A stretch of DNA of 14,803 nucleotides from CAZXVU01 sp964644465 (GTDB taxonomy: Bacteria > Chlamydiota > Chlamydiia > Chlamydiales > SM23-39), in assembly GCA_964644465.1 (NCBI GenBank), contig CAZXVU010000047.1, positions 1 to 14,803 of the forward strand, written 5' to 3'. A model generated the notes under the pieces. That model worked only from the letters and a program-made list of their open reading frames with translations, was not told where the DNA came from and did not search any database. This document shows positions 6,952 through 14,006 of the stretch, in pieces (the stretch's first letter is position 1; every line of letters starts with the position of its first letter). The translations under genes and the position numbers were made by a program.

Positions 6952-7281
6952 TTAGATAGCTGCGAAAGCAGGTTTTGGATAGCGGGTTCTGCGAGATGGG
7001 AAAGCGAAATCATGCCCGTTGACCTTTTCAAGGATCTGACTCAAAAATCCGCTTTTTTCCCAAAGAACAAACCATCGGTGAGAAACCGATTTCGTCGCAA
7101 AATCAGATGTTTTAGGAATCGCACTCCATTTGACTTTCATCAATAAGACCATCAAGATCGAATTGAGGACTGAGCGCCAAGAGGCATGCGGTTTTCCTCT
7201 ACCTCTTTTGGGAGGATTTGGGAACAGCGGTTCAAAATCTTGCCACTGCTCATCTGTTAAAGGTTGAAATTGCGTAGTCAT
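6952..7281 (-). CDS. Stand-alone DUF4096 protein (109 aa), IS5/IS402 transposase N-terminal domain without DDE domain
   Basis: The product starts MTTQFQPLTDEQWQDFEPLF and continues with GKPHASWRSVLNSILM, KVKWSAIP and SHRWFVLWEKSGFL. These are the conserved blocks of DUF4096, the putative DNA-binding N-terminal domain of IS5/IS402-family transposases. It ends soon after the domain with a basic/aromatic tail (RRTRYPKPAFAAI), where a transposase would continue into its DDE catalytic domain. A terminator-like hairpin follows 3 bp later, and no transposase remainder or IS terminal repeats are visible. It begins 4 bp after the stop of the 130-aa gene, the same arrangement as at 242-249, so it is likely cotranscribed from the 7704-7732 promoter. 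It could be a decayed IS fragment. The repeated pairing makes a retained DNA-binding protein worth considering. Confidence 0.75.
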   Translation of the reverse strand: MTTQFQPLTDEQWQDFEPLFPNPPKRGRGKPHASWRSVLNSILMVLLMKVKWSAIPKTSDFATKSVSHRWFVLWEKSGFLSQILEKVNGHDFAFPSRRTRYPKPAFAAI

Positions 7282-7285
7282 TTTA

Positions 7286-7678
7286 TTATCCCATTATTTT
7301 GGCATTTGCCATTTTATTCTTATGATGGACTTCCGTCTTTTCTGGACTTACATCCTTAAATTGCGTTTTGATCTGTTCGACAAGAGCTTGCTCTTCTCGA
7401 GAAAGGCTTCCGAAATTTTCAGAAAAAGATGAGAATTGGGAAGGATCAATACCCGTGACTTTACTGATATTCTCCATCTGCGCTTCGAGGGCTTGCTTCA
7501 TTTCCATCGATAGTTGCATCGCTTCTTCCCGATCCTTCGGGTCCTTGGACGTGAATTTCTCCCGGATCTCGCGAAATAGCCGCATCGTCTCTTCGATCAA
7601 AGTTTTCAACTTTTCGGTAGGGACGGCATTAGGCTCAGTAAACGTTTGATTCAATAATTCTAAGTAGTTTTCTAACAT
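7286..7678 (-). CDS. Small helical protein of unknown function (130 aa), paralogue of the 247-645 product
   Basis: No named family. The product shares with the 132-aa protein the blocks ETMRLFREIREKF, SKDP, LSMEMKQALEAQ and TGIDPSQF, and a basic tail (HHKNKMANAKIMG). The predicted structure is all-helical and cytosolic. AAGGAG (7689-7694 on the minus strand) stands 10 bases before the start, and a good promoter lies just beyond it, so this gene and the DUF4096 ORF form their own short operon. In unit 1 the equivalent gene directly faces gene A. Here the 405-aa gene intervenes between it and A'. The C-terminal half lines up without gaps with that of A' (Gly, Phe/Tyr, Glu-Asn, Gln). A chaperone or regulatory role for the neighbouring cluster is possible but unproven. 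Confidence 0.8.
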   Translation of the reverse strand: MLENYLELLNQTFTEPNAVPTEKLKTLIEETMRLFREIREKFTSKDPKDREEAMQLSMEMKQALEAQMENISKVTGIDPSQFSSFSENFGSLSREEQALVEQIKTQFKDVSPEKTEVHHKNKMANAKIMG

Positions 7679-7703
7679 AAATGGATTTCTCCTTATGTTA
7701 TTA

Positions 7704-7732
7704 AGTATATCCCATTATGAATATAATGTAAA
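7704..7732 (-). promoter_or_regulatory. Sigma-70-type promoter for the 130-aa/DUF4096 pair
   Basis: On the minus strand TTTACA (7727-7732) is separated by exactly 17 bp from TATACT (7704-7709). Each hexamer matches the consensus at five of six positions. Transcription would start near 7697, just upstream of the AAGGAG ribosome-binding site of the 130-aa gene. This suggests the pair is expressed independently of the 405-aa gene. Confidence 0.65.
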
Positions 7733-7761
7733 GGAATTTTTTAAATAGAATAAAGAGATGG

Positions 7762-8979
7762 TTATGGTCGAGCTGCGGCTTTAGAGAGCTCAACAGCTTG
7801 CATGACAGCAGTTTGTGTGTCCGGGTCATCGAACTGGGCAACGAGAGGATGTGTAGGATCGACTGTTTTGGTCGGAATCAAGAGATTCATCATTTGGCTG
7901 ACAACAAGCTCCTCTACGGAGGATCTCTTGTCGCTATTATCGGATTCATCGGACCGGACTTTACGATCCCATCGATCTGCAATAATCAAATCGCCAGTAT
8001 CGAGAGAATGGCCTCTTCTATATGGTTCCGAAGGCTCATATTTATGAATAAGATATTTAGACCGACTCTTAAACAATTTGTTTTGTCCCGCATTACTTCG
8101 ATCTGTTTCCAACCTTCTCAAGTCGTCCCCAATACCAATACTGATCTTATCAGCCTCAGCGCGGATTTGCGCTCGTACGGCATCCGTGATATCGCCTGTA
8201 GCCAAATTGCCCCAAGAAGCTATAGCCCAATATACCGCATAGCGATCGATCGATCTGATTTGAGCATGTAACTGTCTGAGCTGTTTCAATTCTTTTTCTT
8301 TTTGGCGTCGCACGGGATGAGGAAGAAGAGGGATATTGGCATTCAAATCTGCCTCTTTTGCGTTCATGAGATTGTTGATTCTAGTTTCTAGATCTACAAT
8401 CATCTCATCGCAAGTATTCACAATCCTACGGGCGGAATGCTTCTTAGCCGGCTCCAAATTGTGTATCATCGCCGCAAAATGGGAATTCATAAATTCAGCA
8501 TGCGTTTTCGGGATAACCCCAGGCATCATGGTCAGAGGCGCTGTGGAAACTGATGGACGGCTCGGCCAAACCATCTTTCGGACTGCGTCCATTTTTTTGA
8601 TGACTTCGGTAGGGACGTCCCTGTGGCTGACATGTCTTTCGACTCCGGCGCTATCCAGATACGTAAGAGAAACTCTATCTAAGGACGAAGAGTCCTGATT
8701 GGGCGAAGCTACAATTCGGACCCTCGAAGCGCCAGGAACCCTTGCGCGGATGAAGGCATTGGCCCTCTTCCAGGCTTCTTGGCATCTCGCTTCTACACAT
8801 GTGTCTTTGAGCTTTTTAGAATGGGTATCGATGCGCATCACAGCGCCAGGCACTTTAGAATATAGGTTAATCTTTCCAGATGTCGCTGAAGAAGAGGGTC
8901 TTACGCGCGTTAAATGGGCGCTAGGCAGCCTCGTTAGATGGGAAGAAGGACGCGTAGTTACTTCAACTCTTGATGCCAT
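7762..8979 (-). CDS. Unrecognised 405-aa protein, candidate secreted effector
   Basis: I do not recognise this protein. The start at 8979 has AAGG 8 bases upstream, and the frame is open for 405 codons. The N-terminus is Ser/Thr/Pro/Arg-rich with no acidic residue after Glu6 until residue 51. It contains two 8-residue tandem copies, PSSHLTRL and PSAHLTRV (residues 11-26). There is no Sec signal or membrane helix. Residues about 160-260 look helical (KKHSARRIVNTCDEMIVDLE; RRQKEKELKQLRQLHAQIRS), and residues 338-355 are highly charged. A disordered, polar N-terminus beside putative T3SS genes fits an effector, but that is inference. It has no counterpart in unit 1, where the 132-aa gene borders the divergent spacer directly. 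It was therefore either inserted in unit 2 or lost from unit 1. No terminator is visible after it, so some readthrough into the 130-aa gene is possible. Confidence 0.75.
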   Translation of the reverse strand: MASRVEVTTRPSSHLTRLPSAHLTRVRPSSSATSGKINLYSKVPGAVMRIDTHSKKLKDTCVEARCQEAWKRANAFIRARVPGASRVRIVASPNQDSSSLDRVSLTYLDSAGVERHVSHRDVPTEVIKKMDAVRKMVWPSRPSVSTAPLTMMPGVIPKTHAEFMNSHFAAMIHNLEPAKKHSARRIVNTCDEMIVDLETRINNLMNAKEADLNANIPLLPHPVRRQKEKELKQLRQLHAQIRSIDRYAVYWAIASWGNLATGDITDAVRAQIRAEADKISIGIGDDLRRLETDRSNAGQNKLFKSRSKYLIHKYEPSEPYRRGHSLDTGDLIIADRWDRKVRSDESDNSDKRSSVEELVVSQMMNLLIPTKTVDPTHPLVAQFDDPDTQTAVMQAVELSKAAARP

Positions 8980-9237
8980 TATTAATACCTTGTTACATCT
9001 ATTTTAACACGTTTAATACAATTAAATAAATATTTAATTAATAAATCTTACACAATAATACATCTATCGTATTTATAATGAGCTACTTACGACAAGAGCA
9101 CCGCAACTAACTTAATTTAAGTATGTTGTAATAGATTGTAAAATTATCTTTAAGATTTAATGTATATATGGTAATATTAGTTTTAACGGATTATTAAGAC
9201 TTAATTGAATTGTTAACGATAATAATAAGGGTAAAAC
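8980..9237. promoter_or_regulatory. AT-rich divergent intergenic region of unit 2
   Basis: This spacer lies between the 405-aa gene (minus) and A' (plus). Like the unit 1 spacer it is very AT-rich, but it is not obviously alignable to it. It contains a 13-bp palindrome ACTTAATTTAAGT (9110-9122) and an 11-bp palindrome TTAAGACTTAA (9194-9204), which share a CTTAA/TTAAG core, and TTAACG at 9183-9188 and 9213-9218, 30 bp apart. No convincing -35/-10 pair stands out for either gene. No further gene is seen. Confidence 0.4.
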
Positions 9238-9615
9238 ATGAAACTGCAAGAAATCATACAGGACGCGAAAAAGACGGCTCCGCAGAATTCCCTGGTCCAG
9301 AACCTTATTCGGGATTTCGAGGAATACTCCGAGCTTTATAGCAAACGGGACACAGTTAACCAAGAAGACCTGGCCGCTTTTACGCAGAAATTGAACGATT
9401 CCCAAACTCAATTGAGCCTGTCCTTTGCGTTACTTGCCGCTTCCTATGGTCTCACGGCGAAAGAAATGCAGGCATATCTTGAAAACCCAAAGAATTTTAA
9501 CCCAGCGGACTGGGAAAACATACAAACAACGAGAAGACAGATCGAATCTAATTTAAATATTCCGACCGACATTCCGAAAAGTCCGAAGATTAAAAATCAA
9601 AAGTTTAAGATTTAA
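9238..9615 (+). CDS. Gene A': small helical protein of unknown function (125 aa), first gene of unit 2
   Basis: Clear paralogue of gene A. It shares the IIQDAK start, LSLSFALLAASYGLTAKEMQ in the middle, the invariant ENPKNFNPADWE and the basic tail PKSPKIKNQKFKI. AAGGGT lies just before the ATG, a stronger site than that of A. Compared with A it has five extra residues around position 40 (DTVNQEDLAAF region). The protein is helical and soluble, with no cysteine and no signal peptide. B' follows after 12 bp. As with A, the position at the head of a putative translocon operon suggests a chaperone or regulatory partner, but no domain confirms this. Confidence 0.85.
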   Translation: MKLQEIIQDAKKTAPQNSLVQNLIRDFEEYSELYSKRDTVNQEDLAAFTQKLNDSQTQLSLSFALLAASYGLTAKEMQAYLENPKNFNPADWENIQTTRRQIESNLNIPTDIPKSPKIKNQKFKI

Positions 9616-9627
9616 AAGGAGAATAAA

Positions 9628-10530
9628 ATGTCAACACCACTTCCAGTACCACCATCAACCGATCCGAACTATCAGTTCGTAATAGATTATAACAAGCTTC
9701 TACAGACAGCCAATGACCATGCTCAGGCTGTACAAGACCATACGGACGATTACAACTATTATCATCAAGTTGTCCTCGTAAAACTAGATTCTCTCAAAAC
9801 AGTCGATCAAATCATGGCTTACCTTGAAGCTTATGTCTTTCAAAATTCAAGCACTGATCCTAAGACGAGCAATGGCACGATCCTGGGTCTTTTTGGAGAC
9901 GATGTTTCTACTGACGGTAAATCATTATCAGTGAATAGCGTCTTGACTCAAGTGCATAATGACATTGAAAAATTGACAAGTAATGATTCAACCGATCCGG
10001 TACTTGGTCCACAGATTGTAAAAGATGCAGCGTTAGACCTTGATTCTGTTTTAGATTCACTCAAGAACAACGTCAATTTACAGGGATCGATTGATCCAAC
10101 TTCGCTTCTGAACTTCCAGTCTACCGACACAACTCTTCGTGATGAGTTTTGGATTCAGGGCGACGATGCCAATCAACCAGCTTGGAATCCAACGCCAGTT
10201 TCTGGTGCGTACACTTACTATTTCATTGAAGGAACAACGCCTAGTCCGGCACCGGCTTCAGGCCCTTGGTACAACACCTCTTTTGGCGAGATGCAAAATA
10301 ACATGAAAGCGCCTGGGGACCTTAACGATTCGACAGAAGCCTATAAAGGACTGACAGATAATTTTAATGCTGACGCATCCATGTCGCAGTCGATTAACGC
10401 TGCTGTGAACGAACAGCTCAATCAGGTAACGAACTTTATAAAAACCGTTCTAGGATTTTATGACAACGGCCTCCTGCAGCCTCATGCGAAGCTGGTCGGA
10501 GTTGCTGTACAGAATGAAATCAGCAAGTAA
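9628..10530 (+). CDS. Gene B': putative exported protein (300 aa), paralogue of B
   Basis: About four in five residues appear identical to B. The N-terminal 35 residues and the C-terminal 60 (SMSQSINAAVNEQLNQVTNF, then IKTVLGFYDNGLLQ) are nearly unchanged. Differences gather around residues 45-55, 80-90 and in the Pro/Trp/Tyr-rich stretch at about 180-215 (NPTPVSGAYTYYF, SPAPASGPWYN), where B' is three residues shorter. AAGGAG stands before the ATG. No cysteine, no Sec signal and no membrane helix are seen. Strong retention of both ends points to constrained binding surfaces, while the Pro-rich middle is freer. The same tip-like possibility as for B applies, with the same uncertainty. Confidence 0.85.
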   Translation: MSTPLPVPPSTDPNYQFVIDYNKLLQTANDHAQAVQDHTDDYNYYHQVVLVKLDSLKTVDQIMAYLEAYVFQNSSTDPKTSNGTILGLFGDDVSTDGKSLSVNSVLTQVHNDIEKLTSNDSTDPVLGPQIVKDAALDLDSVLDSLKNNVNLQGSIDPTSLLNFQSTDTTLRDEFWIQGDDANQPAWNPTPVSGAYTYYFIEGTTPSPAPASGPWYNTSFGEMQNNMKAPGDLNDSTEAYKGLTDNFNADASMSQSINAAVNEQLNQVTNFIKTVLGFYDNGLLQPHAKLVGVAVQNEISK

Positions 10531-10541
10531 GGAATAAAGAT

Positions 10542-10946
10542 ATGAGCGACTCAATTATAGCACTTGCACAAGGGATAGGAGCTCAAGCCGACGCAAACAT
10601 TGATGCCTCGTTGACAACGGGCCTTTCTGTGATCACGTTGATCGCAGCATTTTTACCCTTGCAGCAAGCTTGGTCCAAAACATTGGCCAATGATGCAGAA
10701 ACGATTTATGAAGATAACTTGAAAATTCCTGGACACCCGGAAGAGACAGCAGTGGTTGCTGGAGATACTCAACAGAAAAATATCGACTCCACTTCTTCGG
10801 ACCGCGAAACAGGAAATATAGACAACATCATTCAGGAGCAAAAGGCTCAAGCGCAAATTCTCGGAAGTTCAATGAGTCAAATTTATACTCTTGAAGAACC
10901 GGTCCTTGAATTGCTCAGAATGGAATCAGACCTAAATCATATTTAA
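10542..10946 (+). CDS. Gene C': small protein of unknown function (134 aa), paralogue of C
   Basis: The length equals that of C and the two align without gaps. AAGGA lies just before the ATG, overlapping the end of B'. The hydrophobic segment (LSVITLIAAFLPLQQAW, residues about 24-40), the turn KIPGHPEE and the helix AQAQILGSSMSQIY are all kept. Substitutions are mostly Asp/Glu/Gln/Ser exchanges. The paralogue confirms the MSDSI start for C. No named family is recognised. An internal hydrophobic helix without a leader is compatible with an exported, membrane-inserting or polymerising subunit. B' ends 11 bp upstream and D' starts 17 bp downstream. Confidence 0.85.
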   Translation: MSDSIIALAQGIGAQADANIDASLTTGLSVITLIAAFLPLQQAWSKTLANDAETIYEDNLKIPGHPEETAVVAGDTQQKNIDSTSSDRETGNIDNIIQEQKAQAQILGSSMSQIYTLEEPVLELLRMESDLNHI

Positions 10947-10963
10947 ATAATAGGGATAATTAT

Positions 10964-11518
10964 ATGGGTTATAATTCATTTGAATTTGCTGCGGAAGTAT
11001 CTAGTAGCTTATTGGGTAATGAAAACACACTCGCCGTAGCCAACGACAACCTAAATATCTGGACCGATACCAACGCGGAATTAACAAAAGCATGGCAAAT
11101 CGGCGATCCGAATAACTATGTCAATCAGCAAATCGCAGGCATATCTGCAAAAGACAATGGTCCTCCCCCAACTCAGGGAACAACTGGTTGGTTTATAGCA
11201 AACATTATGGATAACCCAGCGTTTCTAAATCAATTCTCATCAGAAAGTATCATTGCGTTGAGCGCTAAACTGACTCAGTTCTGGGATTCGGGTACCGGAT
11301 CTGCTTCAGCCACGGAGAACTCTGAGATTGGACAGTACGGTAACTTGATCTCCGCGACATCGCAGAGAGAAACTGCCGACGGCGCTGGTGAAACAAAAAC
11401 TCAAGGGTCTTTTATTTCACAAGCTGTGAGTGCGCAGCAACCTATTTCCGATGCGGGTAATTCTGCAATCGGAGTATTCCAAACCGTTGCTGGTTTGACG
11501 CAGACAAGCTTCTTATAA
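10964..11518 (+). CDS. Gene D': small protein of unknown function (184 aa), paralogue of D
   Basis: The first 55 residues (NENTLAVANDNLNIW, AWQIGDPNN) and the last 78 (DSGTGSASATENSEIGQYGN, GETKTQGSFISQAVSAQQ, GLTQTSFL) closely match D. The middle, residues about 56-106, is largely different: D' reads KDNGPPPTQGTTGWFIANIM where D reads DPKNPQPAQITAFLSYWM. Composition is polar with no cysteine and no leader. The gene is preceded by AGGGATAA, a weak ribosome-binding site. A 43-bp spacer then leads to E'. Function is unknown. The pattern of fixed ends around a variable core is the main clue. Confidence 0.85.
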   Translation: MGYNSFEFAAEVSSSLLGNENTLAVANDNLNIWTDTNAELTKAWQIGDPNNYVNQQIAGISAKDNGPPPTQGTTGWFIANIMDNPAFLNQFSSESIIALSAKLTQFWDSGTGSASATENSEIGQYGNLISATSQRETADGAGETKTQGSFISQAVSAQQPISDAGNSAIGVFQTVAGLTQTSFL

Positions 11519-11561
11519 GATACAAGGGTAATAATTAATAATAATAATAAGGGAATAAAAA

Positions 11562-13967
11562 ATGACATTCACAGCAAATACTAGAGATACGGGTAACTCT
11601 ACTGCGGCAGATTATATCGCCCAAATGGTGCAAGAAGCTGAAGAAGCTCAATCACTCATCACACAAATCGAAGCTGCAGCACAAGCCGACGCTCCAGTCC
11701 AAGCAATCATAGCTGAAATAGAAGCTCTGGCAGGAATTCCTTTTATTTCCCAAGACCAGATTGCTCAAATTGCCGCACCTTATCTCGCTCTAGATGCACA
11801 ATATCAAGCTGTAATTAAGGCCGACGAAGCTCAATTGAATACATTAGGGGCAGGATATTCGGGCATGGAAGATGCGATCAACGGACTTCTTGCAGGTATT
11901 TATACAGCAGGATCTCATTGGGATGGAAATCTGGATCAAGACATCACGAATGCCTGCAGCTATATCCAGCAAATATGCGCGGCCATGAAAGATCAAGCCA
12001 CTGTCGATCTCTTATTCGCAAAAATGAACCAAGACGGCAACGATAACGTGGCTCTATTAAAAGATTCTATTGCCATGATGCAAGCGACAAGCGGAGAAGC
12101 CACTCAGCTGATTTCCTTCCAACAGACTTTGAGCCAACAGCTTGTCAATCTAACGAACCAATACAATGCAGCCAAATCGGACTATGATAGCTATAGCTGG
12201 ATGGACGGCATGACCTATTTTTGCGGCTCGGAACGGGACCACATGAACGATGATAAAGCCATCATGCGAAATTGCGACGACATGAGAGCTATGATTTATA
12301 ATGTGATGGGAGACATCGGTCCTGTGATCGCTTCCCTCCAATCTCAAGTCTTTGCAGTAGCAGCCCTCTCGATGACTAATATTTTAAAACAAATCGTCGG
12401 AATCATATTTGATCCTAACATGACGACCCAGCAAAAAGGGGATGCAATCAAAGTTTTAATGGCGCTCGCTCTGGGTATTTTGAGCATCGTTGAATCGGAT
12501 GCCGCGCAGCTTAAAGCTGAGAATGAAAAAACGATGTCCAGCGCAATGACATATGCAGTCCAAATGAACATTAGCGATGAAAAAGAGCAATATGACGAGC
12601 TCCAAAGCCAGTTGAAACATGCAGCTCAGATGAAAACGATCATGTCTATTGCAAAACCTTTGATAGAAGTAGGCGGGATGCTCTTAGCTCCTGGAGTTCT
12701 ATCATTCATCCTCATGTTAGCACTGACGATTGTGGACAACGTTAAAGTAGGTACAGATAAAGACGGCAACGATGTCACAGCTATGGACAAACTGACTACA
12801 GTTGTTGCAGAAGCATTCCACTCGCAAGCGGGAGCTGAAGCATTTATCGCTGGTATTGAAATCCTCGCTACTTTAGGCGCAGGAGGCGGTATGAACGCTG
12901 TAGCCAAAGAAGCTGCAGAAGAAATCACTGCGAATGTTGCGAAAGAAATGACCCAAGTGACCACAAAACTCGTCGATCAAGGTGTTCAAGCAGCCGTTAC
13001 TGCAGCCGCAAATGCCGGCAAAACGCTCGCCCCAGCAGAGTTAGCTGCAGTGAGAGCTACTGTTCAGAAAACTGTGGATGAAGCTGTTCAAAAAGCGATT
13101 ACAAAAACAGTCCAGCAGTTCCTGAAACAAGCGGGAGCGAAATTGATCCCTGAATTGATCGCTACTGGAGTTAAAGAACAAACTGCAAGCATGGCAACAA
13201 TGATCGCCAAAGCAGCTGAACCAACCGCTCTTGCGGCGGGTAAAGAAGCTGCGGAAATCGCTGTCAGCGATGTTAAGTTTCTTGCAGAAGCTGCGGCAAT
13301 GGGAGCTAAGATCGCACCAGAGGAAGTATCCACTGTGTCGAGTCGAGCTGCTAATGAAGCCGTCGCTAGAATCACGAGTTCTACACCTAAAGATGTCGCT
13401 GAAGCGACAGAGCAAAGCACAGCACGTAAAGTATTTACCAACGTCGCTTCTATCTCTCTTTATAATGCGGCGACCAATGGGAATATCACCGAACTAGTTA
13501 CTTGGCTGATCAAAACCTTAAAAGACAGCAAAGAACTTGACGATGCTAGTATTCAGAAATTGCTTGAGGCTATCAAGATCATCGAAAGTGTGATCGCGGC
13601 GTTTGCCCTCGCTTGGGGAACAGGCATGATGCAGACGACGATATTGGATAACTCCGCTCTGTCTACGGCACTGCTCAAATTGGGCGCTTTAGCTCAGATG
13701 ACGGGTACAGGATTGTCAGCGATCTCTAATGCTGGACAAGCCGATGCCGAAATGAAAGAGGCTCCATTAGTGAAAAGCATTAACGAACTCTCAGTGAGCA
13801 ACGAAATGCTGCAATTCCTCTTGGATCAGCTGAATAAGGAAAGAAAAGTCGAGAGCGACCACTTCTTACAAGTGCAACAGGAACACTCCAGCGACTATAC
13901 GACGATTTCACACCTTGAAGATAGCGGTAAACAATTAGCACAGATCATGTCTCAACAGGCAGTCTGA
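11562..13967 (+). CDS. Gene E': putative large hydrophobic T3SS translocator (SctE/IpaB/CopB-like), 801 aa
   Basis: Full-length paralogue of E with all its landmarks: a Thr/Asn-rich leaderless N-terminus; TYFCGSERDHM and RNCDDMR with the Cys at about 221; LMALALGILSIV; the long hydrophobic segment LLAPGVLSFILMLALTIVDN followed by DKDGNDVTAMD; a second hydrophobic stretch GIEILATLGAGGG; an Ala-rich coiled-coil region; VIAAFALAWGTGMM; and the C-terminal helix ending DYTTISHLEDSGKQLAQ. Residues about 35-80 differ from E, while the rest is well conserved. A 120-bp patch near the 3' end is almost identical to E in DNA. Strong site AAGGG before the ATG. The next gene, E'', starts 39 bp downstream and is another copy, so unit 2 lacks an SctB-like gene directly after E'. 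Role as for E: pore-forming translocator, inferred from architecture. Confidence 0.6.
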   Translation: MTFTANTRDTGNSTAADYIAQMVQEAEEAQSLITQIEAAAQADAPVQAIIAEIEALAGIPFISQDQIAQIAAPYLALDAQYQAVIKADEAQLNTLGAGYSGMEDAINGLLAGIYTAGSHWDGNLDQDITNACSYIQQICAAMKDQATVDLLFAKMNQDGNDNVALLKDSIAMMQATSGEATQLISFQQTLSQQLVNLTNQYNAAKSDYDSYSWMDGMTYFCGSERDHMNDDKAIMRNCDDMRAMIYNVMGDIGPVIASLQSQVFAVAALSMTNILKQIVGIIFDPNMTTQQKGDAIKVLMALALGILSIVESDAAQLKAENEKTMSSAMTYAVQMNISDEKEQYDELQSQLKHAAQMKTIMSIAKPLIEVGGMLLAPGVLSFILMLALTIVDNVKVGTDKDGNDVTAMDKLTTVVAEAFHSQAGAEAFIAGIEILATLGAGGGMNAVAKEAAEEITANVAKEMTQVTTKLVDQGVQAAVTAAANAGKTLAPAELAAVRATVQKTVDEAVQKAITKTVQQFLKQAGAKLIPELIATGVKEQTASMATMIAKAAEPTALAAGKEAAEIAVSDVKFLAEAAAMGAKIAPEEVSTVSSRAANEAVARITSSTPKDVAEATEQSTARKVFTNVASISLYNAATNGNITELVTWLIKTLKDSKELDDASIQKLLEAIKIIESVIAAFALAWGTGMMQTTILDNSALSTALLKLGALAQMTGTGLSAISNAGQADAEMKEAPLVKSINELSVSNEMLQFLLDQLNKERKVESDHFLQVQQEHSSDYTTISHLEDSGKQLAQIMSQQAV

Positions 13968-14006
13968 TAGGGTAAAAAAAAAATAGTAAATAATAAGGTG
14001 AATACC

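Noticed and set aside
6952..7281. A complete insertion sequence
   Set aside because: No DDE catalytic domain, terminal inverted repeats or target duplication accompany this DUF4096 ORF. The inverted repeats at 6754-6917 do not enclose it.
7798..8698. Plus-strand open frames opposite the 405-aa gene (7798-8271, 8336-8698, 8699-9007)
   Set aside because: They are short, overlap one long minus-strand frame that has a ribosome-binding site, and encode no recognisable protein features.
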